A stretch of DNA of 33,139 nt from Acidimicrobiia bacterium (GCA_016871255.1 VFZH01000028.1:1-33139); one strand, 5' to 3'. Numbered from the stretch's first letter, positions 18,380 through 26,142 are shown. A program made the numbers and translations. Notes: a model not told the origin generated them from the letters alone.

Positions 18380-18608
18380 CGCGGCGATTTCCCCGACTTG
18401 ATGGGCCGCGGTTGTCGCCCCCGGGCGCTCAACACTATCTAAGGACCCTGGCCGGAATAAGGTTGCCATCTCGGCCGACGATGCATCCCGCCTCGCGGCG
18501 TGGCTCGTCGGTCACAGGCACCCGGCCTGCTCCCTTCTCGCGCCTGGCGATCCGGGCGCCTCGCCGCCCGGGAGTCGGCAACCGTATTCCGGCCAGGGCC
18601 CTAAGTCG
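18380..18608 (+). promoter_or_regulatory. candidate SAM-II-like riboswitch upstream of metK, interrupted by an inverted-repeat element
   Basis: P1 CGCGGC(18380-18385)/GCCGCG(18405-18410); loop GATTTCCCCGACTTGATGG; pseudoknot CGACTT(18394-18399)/AAGTCG(18603-18608); in-loop hairpin GTTG..CGCC-CCCG-GGCG..CAAC (18411-18433). Consensus compared from memory; no covariance search run. Confidence 0.6.
18441..18604. mobile_element. 164-bp MITE-like inverted-repeat element, copy 1
   Basis: Near-identical to 27575-27738 (7 mismatches, no gaps by eye). TIRs TAAGGACCCTGGCCGGAATAAGGTTGCC / GGCAACCGTATTCCGGCCAGGGCCCTAA; flanked by TAA. Confidence 0.88.
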
Positions 18609-18618
18609 CGAACAGTGG

Positions 18619-18648
18619 CCCGCGACCGATTGTCGACGGGTTTTTTTT
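18619..18648 (+). terminator. intrinsic terminator/attenuator just upstream of metK
   Basis: CCCGCGAC-CGATT-GTCG(A)CGGG followed by T8 (18641-18648). Alternative antiterminator GTCGCG(18605-18610)/CGCGAC(18621-18626). Confidence 0.7.
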
Positions 18649-18663
18649 GGCCGAAGGAGCACC

Positions 18664-19800
18664 ATGGCACGCTTCACGTTCACGTCCGAGTCGGTGTCGG
18701 AGGGTCATCCCGACAAGGTCTGCGACTACATCTCCGATTCCATCCTCGACGCCTGCTTCGAACAGGATCCACAGAGCCGCGTGGCGTGCGAGACGCTCTG
18801 CAAGAGCGACACGGTCGTCATCGCCGGCGAGATCACCACGCGGGCCACGCTCGACTACGACCGGATCGTGCGGCAGGCCGTGAAGGACATCGGCTACACC
18901 GACGAGTCCGAGCCGTTCTGCGACACGACGCTCACGCTCGTCTCGATCATCACGCAGCAGTCGCCGCAGATCTCGCAGGGCGTCACCGCCACGACCAGCC
19001 TGAGCGGCGATCAGGGCGCCGGCGACCAGGGCATCATGTTCGGCTACGCCACGGACGAATCGCCCGAGATGATGCCGCTGCCGATCCTGCTGGCGCATCG
19101 GCTGACCAAGGGCATGGCCGAGGACCGCAAGGCCGGCCGCGTGACGTTCCTCCGGCCCGACAGCAAGTCGCAGGTGTCGGTCGTGTACGACGACAACAAC
19201 CCCGTCGAGGTGTCCACGGTGGTGGTCTCGACCCAGCACACGCCGGACGTGAACCAGAAGGCGATCGCCGCCTACGTGCGCGAGGACCTGGGCCCGCGCG
19301 TGCTCGGCGAGTGGTGGCGGCCGAACGTCGCGCTCCACGTGAACCCGACCGGCGACTTCAGCCTGGGCGGCCCGTCCGCGGACGCCGGCGTCACCGGCCG
19401 CAAGATCATCGTGGACACGTACGGCGGCTGGGGCCGCCACGGCGGCGGCGCGTTCAGCGGCAAGGATCCGTCGAAGGTCGATCGCAGCAGCGCGTACTAC
19501 TGCCGGTTCGTGGCGCGCGAGGTCGTGCTGGCCGGGCTGGCCCGCAAGGCCGAGATCCAGGTCGGCTACGCCATCGGCCTGGCCAGGCCCGTGTCGGTGA
19601 AGGTGGATACGTTCGGCACGGGCGACGAGCGGGCGGCGGAGGCGTTCGTGACGAACGCGTTCGACTTCCGGCCGCGGGCGATCATCGAGCGCCTCGACCT
19701 GCTGCGTCCGATCTTCCGCCAGACCACCAACTACGGGCACTTCGGCCGGCCCGGGCTGCCGTGGGAGGTGGCCGAGAAAGCCGCGGCCGTCGCGAAGTAG
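18664..19800 (+). CDS. metK: S-adenosylmethionine synthetase
   Basis: FTSESVSEGHPDKVCDYISDSILDACFEQDP, GDQGAGDQGIMFGYATDE, DAGVTGRKIIVDTYGGWGRHGGGAFSGKDPSKVDRSSAY; SD aaggag upstream. Confidence 0.99.
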   Translation: MARFTFTSESVSEGHPDKVCDYISDSILDACFEQDPQSRVACETLCKSDTVVIAGEITTRATLDYDRIVRQAVKDIGYTDESEPFCDTTLTLVSIITQQSPQISQGVTATTSLSGDQGAGDQGIMFGYATDESPEMMPLPILLAHRLTKGMAEDRKAGRVTFLRPDSKSQVSVVYDDNNPVEVSTVVVSTQHTPDVNQKAIAAYVREDLGPRVLGEWWRPNVALHVNPTGDFSLGGPSADAGVTGRKIIVDTYGGWGRHGGGAFSGKDPSKVDRSSAYYCRFVAREVVLAGLARKAEIQVGYAIGLARPVSVKVDTFGTGDERAAEAFVTNAFDFRPRAIIERLDLLRPIFRQTTNYGHFGRPGLPWEVAEKAAAVAK

Positions 19801-19818
19801 CCGGCGGCCGGTCCGGGC

Positions 19819-20316
19819 TCAGAAACGCTCGTACCAGCGGCGCTGCCGCTGGATGACCTCGGCCTGCACCTGGCTGAACCGGGCTCTCATCGCGGTGGCG
19901 CTCGCCTGATCGAAGCCGGCGTCCGACAGCAGCGTCGCGACGTCATCCGCCATCGCCTCGGCCTGACGCTCACTGATCTCGGTGGCCGTCAGGCCGAGCC
20001 ACAGCTGCTCTGCGAGCTGCTGCGCCTCTTCCGGCGACAGAGCGACACCGCCGTCGAGCAGATCGACCAGGTCGCGGACCAGCGTCCGGGCGGGTGCCTC
20101 GTCCTCCAGCAGGAACGCCAGCTTCATGACGTCCTCTTCGAGCTCCTGCGCGGCGCCTGGCGCGCCTCTCTGGAGGTTGAGCATGTCCCTGGCGATGTCC
20201 TCGATGTCGCCGACGCGATCAGGTTCCGGCACCGGCAGCGCCCCGTCGGCCTGCCGGCAGGCCATCGCACTCGCCGCAATCGCACACACCACCAGCGTCC
20301 TCAGTACCTGCGTCAT
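19819..20316 (-). CDS. putative lipoprotein
   Basis: MTQVLRTLVVCAIAASAMAC lipobox-like N-terminus; alpha-helical remainder. Confidence 0.6.
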   Translation of the reverse strand: MTQVLRTLVVCAIAASAMACRQADGALPVPEPDRVGDIEDIARDMLNLQRGAPGAAQELEEDVMKLAFLLEDEAPARTLVRDLVDLLDGGVALSPEEAQQLAEQLWLGLTATEISERQAEAMADDVATLLSDAGFDQASATAMRARFSQVQAEVIQRQRRWYERF

Positions 20317-21029
20317 GGTTCGAGCCCTCGTCCACCGATCATACGCGTGGTTGACCCGCGAGGCATGACATCGGCGGACAGCAGGTCGGCGGGCGGACCT
20401 GCGGCGATGACGCGACCCGCATCGAGCGCCAGCACCCGGTCGGCTACGACCCGGATCTCTTCCGGTGCGTGGGCCACGTAGAGCATCGGCAGCCGCAACC
20501 GATCCCGGATGGCCAGGAGCGCCTGAAGGATGCGATGGCGGCGCGGCAGATCAACGGCGGCGAGCGGCTCGTCCAGCAGCAGCAGCGCCGGACGGGCCAT
20601 CAGCGCCCTGCCGAGGGCAACGCGCTGGCGCTCGCCACCCGACAGCGAGGCAACGTCGCGCGTCATGAGCGGCTGCAGCTCGAGCAGCTCGGTCACGTCG
20701 TCCAGATCCGCCGATGCCCCGTCACGCGCGCCGTAGAGCACGTTCCGGCGAACACTGAGATGCGGGAACAGCAGGACGTCCTGCGGCACGTACCCCACGC
20801 GGCGATCGCGCGCGGCCACATGAACCCCCGCGGCGGTTGAGCACAACACCCGGCCGTCGATCGCGATCGTGCCCCGGTCCGGACGACGCAGGCCGGCGAC
20901 CACCTCGACCAGCGTCGTCTTGCCCGAGCCCGAAGGACCAACCAGGGCCACGGCCCGCGCGTCCACGCGCTCCTGGACACGAAGTTCGAACCCGCCCTGC
21001 CGCAGCACGACGTCGAGGTCGAACGTCAT
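20313..21029 (-). CDS. modC: molybdate ABC transporter ATP-binding protein
   Basis: ALVGPSGSGKTTLVEVVAGL, LSGGERQRVALGRALMARPALLLLDEPLAAVD; 4-bp overlap with modB. Confidence 0.88.
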   Translation of the reverse strand: MTFDLDVVLRQGGFELRVQERVDARAVALVGPSGSGKTTLVEVVAGLRRPDRGTIAIDGRVLCSTAAGVHVAARDRRVGYVPQDVLLFPHLSVRRNVLYGARDGASADLDDVTELLELQPLMTRDVASLSGGERQRVALGRALMARPALLLLDEPLAAVDLPRRHRILQALLAIRDRLRLPMLYVAHAPEEIRVVADRVLALDAGRVIAAGPPADLLSADVMPRGSTTRMIGGRGLEP

Positions 21030-21697
21030 CGCACGGCCGCGGTCCGGGCGAGTCGATTGGACGCCAGCACGGCACAGAAGGCGATCGCCACCGACACCGC
21101 GAGCAGGGCCGCAGCTTCCTGGTCCTGACCCGTTTCTGTGAAGCTGTAGATGCCCACGGCCAGGGTGCGCGTGCGGCCCGGAATGCTGCCGGCGACGACC
21201 ATCGTCGCCCCGAACTCGCCCAACGCGCGCGAGAAGGCCAGCAGCGCGCCTGCGAGAATCGCGCGGTACGACAGCGGCAGCGTGATCGTCGCGAACACAC
21301 GCCACGGGCCGGCGCCGAGCGTTTCGGCGACCTGCTCGTAGCGGCGCGCGACCTGCTCGAACCCTGCCCGGGCCGTGCGGACGAGCAGCGGCAGGCCCAT
21401 CACCGCCATCGCCACCACGACGGCGCGCCACGTGAAGACCACGTCAACCCCGATCCAGGCGAGCGCGCGGCCGGCCGGCCCTCGCGGTCCGAAGAGCCAG
21501 AGGATCAGAAGACCGGTCGCCACAGGCGGGATGACCAGCGGCAACGAGACCAGGGTTTCGAGCACCGTTCTGCCGGGAAACCGCCCGCGTGCCAGCGCCC
21601 AGGCGATCGCGAGCCCGGGAGGCAGCATCAGCAGCGTGGCACCCAGTGCCGCCAGTGCGGTGAACACGGCGATCTCTGCGAGCGGTCCCCAGGTCAT
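21026..21697 (-). CDS. modB: molybdate ABC transporter permease
   Basis: SLPLVIPPVATGLLILWLFGPRG...LPLLVRTARAGFEQVARRYEQVAETLGAGPWRVFATITLPLSYRAILAGALLAFSRALGEFGATMVVAGSIPGRTRTLAVGIY. Confidence 0.93.
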   Translation of the reverse strand: MTWGPLAEIAVFTALAALGATLLMLPPGLAIAWALARGRFPGRTVLETLVSLPLVIPPVATGLLILWLFGPRGPAGRALAWIGVDVVFTWRAVVVAMAVMGLPLLVRTARAGFEQVARRYEQVAETLGAGPWRVFATITLPLSYRAILAGALLAFSRALGEFGATMVVAGSIPGRTRTLAVGIYSFTETGQDQEAAALLAVSVAIAFCAVLASNRLARTAAVR

Positions 21698-22626
21698 GGG
21701 CGGGGCAGCAGGAACCCTTCGTCGATGAAGATGGCAGCGGCTTCGGGACTCTGGAGGAACGTCAGGAACCGCCGGGCCGCGTCCGGGTTCGGCCCGCCTC
21801 GCAGCGCAGCCGCGGGATACACGATCCGCGGCCCCCGGTCCGCCGGAACGACCAGCACCGTGCGCACGCGCTCGGCACGCCGGATATCCGTCACGTACAC
21901 GATGCCGGCGTCGACCGCGCCCTGCTCCACCGCCGCCAGCGCCAGGCGCACGCTGCCCATCGGGACGACGCGCGGCTCGATCGCACGCCAGATGCCCAGA
22001 CCCTCCAGGTACCGGCGGGCGTAGACGCCAGCCGGCACCGCGGCCGGATCGCCGAGCGCCAGGCGGCGGATCGGCGCAGTGGCAAGGTCGCGCGCACTGC
22101 CGAGCGTGAACGGCCGGTCTACCGGCGCCACGATGGCCAGCTGGTTGCGGAGCAGGTCGACGCGCGATCCCGGCGCGATTGCGGACGCGACGCGGTCCAT
22201 CTGGGCTTCGTCCGCGCTGAGGAACACGTCCACCGGCGCGCCGGCCGCGATCTGGCGCGCCAGCGTATTCGACGGACCGGTGTTGAGCGCCACGCGCTGC
22301 GCCGTTCGGGCCTCCCAGGCGTCTGCCACCTGCTGCATCACGTCGGTCAGACTCGACGCCGCCGACACGACGACCTCTCCGGCCTGGCCGTGGACCACGG
22401 TCGGCACGCAGACAAGCACCGCGAAGAGCGCCACGACGCGGACCCAGGGCCGGCTGCCTTCGACAGTACTCAGAGCGCGGAGGCCGACCCCCACAGGGCG
22501 TCCGGCACCCGGCGTCGGATTGGCCGTGGCGTGGCGGACGCGGCCGCCGACATCGCGCCGGTGGGGGCCGGCTTCGGTCGCCCGAGCGCTGTCGAAGGCA
22601 GCCGGCCCGCGAAGAATCGATCCCAT
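21694..22626 (-). CDS. modA: molybdate ABC transporter substrate-binding protein; true start uncertain (ATG 22626 or e.g. GTG 22434)
   Basis: EVVVSAASSLTDVMQQVADAWEARTAQRVALNTGPSNTLARQIAAGAPVDVFLSADEAQMD. The N-terminal part of the open frame is encoded by a TIR-bounded element (22447-22608). Confidence 0.9.
   Translation of the reverse strand: MGSILRGPAAFDSARATEAGPHRRDVGGRVRHATANPTPGAGRPVGVGLRALSTVEGSRPWVRVVALFAVLVCVPTVVHGQAGEVVVSAASSLTDVMQQVADAWEARTAQRVALNTGPSNTLARQIAAGAPVDVFLSADEAQMDRVASAIAPGSRVDLLRNQLAIVAPVDRPFTLGSARDLATAPIRRLALGDPAAVPAGVYARRYLEGLGIWRAIEPRVVPMGSVRLALAAVEQGAVDAGIVYVTDIRRAERVRTVLVVPADRGPRIVYPAAALRGGPNPDAARRFLTFLQSPEAAAIFIDEGFLLPRP
22447..22608. repeat. 162-bp inverted-repeat-bounded element at the modA 5' end
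   Basis: Perfect 20-bp TIRs GGGCCGGCTGCCTTCGACAG / CTGTCGAAGGCAGCCGGCCC, plus inner GGCCGACCCCCAC / GTGGGGGCCGGC near-complement. Confidence 0.8.
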
Positions 22627-22647
22627 CGAAAGGAGCAGTTTAGTATA

Positions 22648-22671
22648 GTTATCACCGTTTCCAATAACGGT
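22648..22671. promoter_or_regulatory. overlapping dyads in the modA/regulator divergent intergenic region (ModE-box-like)
   Basis: GTTAT-CACCGTTTCCA-ATAAC and ACCGTT-TCCAAT-AACGGT overlap; resembles the CGTTAT-N12-ATAACG form of the E. coli ModE site. Confidence 0.6.
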
Positions 22672-22686
22672 TCAGGTCGCTTCACC

Positions 22687-23106
22687 ATGCCACTCACCCC
22701 GCGTGCCGCCGCCACCCGGCTCGGCGTCAGCTACTCGACACTGAAGCAATGGATCTACAGGGGCTCGATCCGCACCTCCCGCACGAGCGGCGGTCACCAC
22801 CGCGTTCCCGAGTCGGAAGTGGACCGGCTGCTCGGCGCCGCGGGGCGGCTGCCGAAGGGTGCGCGATCGCCCCGGAAGGGGCCGCGCCTGGTGGCCATCA
22901 GCGGGCGGAATCAGCTGCGCGCCGTTGTGGACGAAGTGCGGATCGAAGGTCTCCTGGCCCAGGTACGGCTGCGCATCGGCGACCAGCGGCTCACTGCGGT
23001 CATCACCCGCGACGCCGTGGACGAGCTGAAGCTGACGCGGGGTCAGGCCGCGCTCGCGATCATCAAGGCCACCGAGGTCATGGTGGCGCGGGCGGCAGGC
23101 GAGTGA
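22687..23106 (+). CDS. HTH (MerR/excisionase-like) + TOBE/Mop domain molybdate-responsive regulator
   Basis: AAATRLGVSYSTLKQWIYRGSIRTSRTSGGHHRVPESEVDRLL plus ISGRNQLRAVVDEVRIEGLLAQVRLRIGDQRLTAVITRDAVDELKLTRGQAALAIIKATEVMVA. Confidence 0.88.
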   Translation: MPLTPRAAATRLGVSYSTLKQWIYRGSIRTSRTSGGHHRVPESEVDRLLGAAGRLPKGARSPRKGPRLVAISGRNQLRAVVDEVRIEGLLAQVRLRIGDQRLTAVITRDAVDELKLTRGQAALAIIKATEVMVARAAGE

Positions 23107-23266
23107 GGCAGGCAGCAAGATTGACGCTCTCGGGATCGCATCGCTGGACTTCTGTGCCTGGACGAACGGAAGTCCGCGGCCGGGAAGAACTCGTACCCGA
23201 CACGAGCGAATTCGGCTGTGCAACGGTCACGCCTGGATGGAGCGGTTCCTGCATGTGGGGAGACCC

Positions 23267-23935
23267 ATGACGCGCACTCGATGCGTGGCGACCGTCTTCG
23301 CAGTCGCTGCGGCCCTGGCGCCAGGCGCAGCGCAGGCGGCGCCCATCCTCATGGCTACGTCGGTGTCCTCGTCGGCGGGAGACTCGGGCGGGGCCACGGC
23401 GCTCGTGAACATGATCAATCAGGACGGCCTGACCGTCGGCTACACGAGCGGCGTCACCGACTTCGATGCGTACACCGCCGTGGCCATCCACGACGCAGGA
23501 CCGCTCAGCACCGGTCACGGGGTTGCCGCGATCTTCTCCTTTCCAACGATCTTCACGTTCGACCTGGGCGGACTGTTCTCCATCGACGCTACCGCGTTGT
23601 GGCAAAGCTGGAACGGCGCGTACCTGGCGTTCGGTGGCTTCATCGTGTGGGCCGATGACGATTCGGACTTCGGCAACGGCGGGCTCGTCCCCCTTCTGTC
23701 CGACACGCTGACCATTGCCCCCGGTGCCCAGGTGTTCTCGTTCGCTCCGGTCACCACGCAGTTCGTACACATCGAGGCGCTCAGCGCGCTGACCTGGATC
23801 TCTGCGGGCATGGGGCTGTCGGAAGTGGCCTGGAGGCAGGCGGACGCCGAGGCGATTCCCGAGCCTGGCACGCTGCTGCTGATCGCGTCCGGGCTGGCGG
23901 CGACCGGTAGACGACTGCGCCAGCGGAGGACGTAA
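23267..23935 (+). CDS. PEP-CTERM sorting domain protein
   Basis: Signal peptide ATVFAVAAALAPGAAQA and C-terminal AIPEPGTLLLIASGLAATGRRLRQRR. Confidence 0.88.
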   Translation: MTRTRCVATVFAVAAALAPGAAQAAPILMATSVSSSAGDSGGATALVNMINQDGLTVGYTSGVTDFDAYTAVAIHDAGPLSTGHGVAAIFSFPTIFTFDLGGLFSIDATALWQSWNGAYLAFGGFIVWADDDSDFGNGGLVPLLSDTLTIAPGAQVFSFAPVTTQFVHIEALSALTWISAGMGLSEVAWRQADAEAIPEPGTLLLIASGLAATGRRLRQRRT

Positions 23936-23958
23936 GGGCCCTAACCGGAACCGCTGCG

Positions 23959-23976
23959 GCCGCTGCAATCAGCGGC
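23959..23976. terminator. hairpin between convergent genes
   Basis: GCCGCTG-CAAT-CAGCGGC; no U-tract. Confidence 0.35.
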
Positions 23977-23987
23977 GCCTCATGCGT

Positions 23988-25697
23988 TCAACGGACCCGG
24001 ACGTCCGGTTGACTGGAGCGCCGGACGAGTTCGTGGATGCGCCGGGCTTCGGACGGCCCGACGGACAGGGGCGACACGCCGACCTGCTTCGCCACCGCCT
24101 CCTGATCGAAGAGAAACCGCTGGAGCACCGCGTCGGGGTAGTTCTCGAGCGCGAGCGCCATCCCGCCGGCCCGACCACCGGTGGCCGCATCCACGTGGCC
24201 GCTTGCCGGACCAACACCCCGGAATGCATGACACTCCAGGCAGGCGCCGTTTCGCGCCAGCAGGTCGGCCGCCTGCGGGTCGACGGCGGCCAGGCGGTCG
24301 AAGGGATCCTGCCGCTCCCAGCGGAAACTTCCTGGATGGATGGCGAACCGCGCGTAGGTCGCGCCGAACCCCGCCGATTCCGCAGCGCCGCGAACGTGCA
24401 GGAAGGCGCCCAGGGGGCGAATCAGCCACGGACGAGGGGCCTTCGCCTCCGGCTCCCACGTGTAGTCGACCAGCGTCCGGTACGACACACCCCAGCGGAA
24501 CAGGTCGCGCTCGTCGTCCACGCCAATGACCAATAACGGGCGCAGAGCTTCCATGCGCGCGCGGCCGAGCACCAGCTGCTGGCCGAGGAGGTTCGTGACG
24601 ACCAGGTAGTCGCCCGTCCCGGGGACGTCGGTGCGCGACGCCAGATAGTCCAGCAGGTCCAGGGCCTGGAACCGTTCCAGCGGGAGCGCGCGCAGGTCGT
24701 ACTCCCGGTTTCGATAGGCCAGGGCGAGGTCGTCGATCAGCTCCCTATCTACCTGATAGGTCCGCACGAGCTGCGGCCGGCTCCGGAACGCCTCCGTGGA
24801 TACCGGGGGAGCGGTGTGCCAGCGCCGCTCGGCGTCGAGCTGCCCGGCAACCTCGTCCGGCAGCGGCTGCAGTCCGACGAAGGACAGGGTCAGGAGCCGC
24901 ACGAGGTGCGGCTCGTCGCCGCTCCAGTCGATCATGTCGCGGCCGTCCCGACCGCGATCGATGACGTGGGTGACCTCGGGATGCCCGGCAGCGATCAGCG
25001 CGTCGGCAAACCGGTGAGCCCCCGTGGTGTGCGCCGGGGGGTCGTGTTCGCCGGACAGGATGAGGAACGGCGGCCATCCCTGGGGCGATGGCCGCGGCGC
25101 GACGCCCGGCGACGGCCAGCGCGCCGGCCCGTTGACGCCGGAGGGTGGGGTCCGGCCCAGGCCGGCGAGGCCGGGACGCATCCGCAGGGCGCCGAGATCG
25201 GCGCTGGCGGTGATGACGCCGCCGATCTCGGGTTCTGATCGAGTATGGCGCTCCGGGTCGAGAGCGAGGGCCGCAGCCGCCCGGCCGCCCTCGCCGTGTC
25301 CCAGCAGGAACAGGCGTCCGGGATCGTAGCCATGTGCGCCCGCCACCCGATCGAGGAACCGCAGGGCCAGGCCCAGGTCGACATCGACGTCCGGCGGCGC
25401 CGCCCGGAAGCGGACCACCGCCACGTGCGCCCCCGCCTGCACCAGCGCCTGGGCGACCGCCCTGGCGGCGGATGCGGGGGCGGACTCGGCGGCAAGGACC
25501 ACGAGCGGCGCGCCGGGCGGACGGTTTCGGGGCGAGTAGAGATCGAGCGTCCGTCCGGGAGCCGAAGGGGTCGTATAGGAAACGTCCGTGAGCGCCACTG
25601 GACGCCGCCAGAGATCGCGGGCCCACGGCCATCCCACCCAGGCGAAGAGCAGAATCGCAAGCGCGCCCAGTGAGTACCCCAGCAACCGGCGAGCCAT
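23988..25697 (-). CDS. alpha/beta-hydrolase-like domain fused to a CxxCH (cytochrome-like) C-terminal region
   Basis: N-terminal TM; YTTPSAPGRTLDLYSPRNRPPGAPLVVL, RLFLLGHGEGGRAAAALAL (GxGxGG nucleophile-elbow-like), FLILSGEHDPPAHT; C-terminal GACLECHAFRGVG single heme motif. Confidence 0.65.
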   Translation of the reverse strand: MARRLLGYSLGALAILLFAWVGWPWARDLWRRPVALTDVSYTTPSAPGRTLDLYSPRNRPPGAPLVVLAAESAPASAARAVAQALVQAGAHVAVVRFRAAPPDVDVDLGLALRFLDRVAGAHGYDPGRLFLLGHGEGGRAAAALALDPERHTRSEPEIGGVITASADLGALRMRPGLAGLGRTPPSGVNGPARWPSPGVAPRPSPQGWPPFLILSGEHDPPAHTTGAHRFADALIAAGHPEVTHVIDRGRDGRDMIDWSGDEPHLVRLLTLSFVGLQPLPDEVAGQLDAERRWHTAPPVSTEAFRSRPQLVRTYQVDRELIDDLALAYRNREYDLRALPLERFQALDLLDYLASRTDVPGTGDYLVVTNLLGQQLVLGRARMEALRPLLVIGVDDERDLFRWGVSYRTLVDYTWEPEAKAPRPWLIRPLGAFLHVRGAAESAGFGATYARFAIHPGSFRWERQDPFDRLAAVDPQAADLLARNGACLECHAFRGVGPASGHVDAATGGRAGGMALALENYPDAVLQRFLFDQEAVAKQVGVSPLSVGPSEARRIHELVRRSSQPDVRVR

Positions 25698-25713
25698 GAC
25701 CCGGTCATTCTGC

Positions 25714-25791
25714 CTGAAGCTGAAGCGGCCTCAGGCCGCGCTGGCCATCGTCAAGGCGACCGAGGTCATGGTGGCGCGGGCGGCAGAGTAG
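25714..25791 (+). pseudogene. 3' fragment duplicate of the TOBE/Mop regulator gene
   Basis: Encodes LKLKRPQAALAIVKATEVMVARAAE*, nearly identical to the C-terminus of the CDS ending at 23106, with strong DNA identity. Confidence 0.85.
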
Positions 25792-25857
25792 ATCGCGCGG
25801 GCTGACGGACCGGTCACGGGCCATCCGTCTCCACGTTGCGCCACGTCGGTGTCGGGC

Positions 25858-26142
25858 TCACCGAGCCTGACGCTTCCGACAGACCACGTTCGCGGGGTCG
25901 TGCCAGTCCATGCCGCAGTGGCGGCACTGCTTCGCGTACTTCGTCCGGAGTGACCCGCCGCAGTACGGACATGGGGTGTCGGAGTCGACCTTTTCGCCCA
26001 GAGGCCGGACGGTCACCCGATATGTAGAGCGTGATCTCCTGCCCCCCGACGACATGCTGCATCCGCATCTGGTCGATGACCACGCCCTCTCGTACGCGCC
26101 GTCCTTTGCTTCCCTCTCCTCGTCAGGAGTCCACCCCTCCAC
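25858..26142 (-). CDS. small double-CxxC zinc-ribbon protein, possibly frameshifted
   Basis: CPYCGGSLRTKYAKQCRHCGMDWHDPANVV; an alternative frame upstream (MVIDQMRMQHVVGGQEITLYI) looks more protein-like than the in-frame N-terminus. Confidence 0.4.
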   Translation of the reverse strand: MEGWTPDEEREAKDGAYERAWSSTRCGCSMSSGGRRSRSTYRVTVRPLGEKVDSDTPCPYCGGSLRTKYAKQCRHCGMDWHDPANVVCRKRQAR

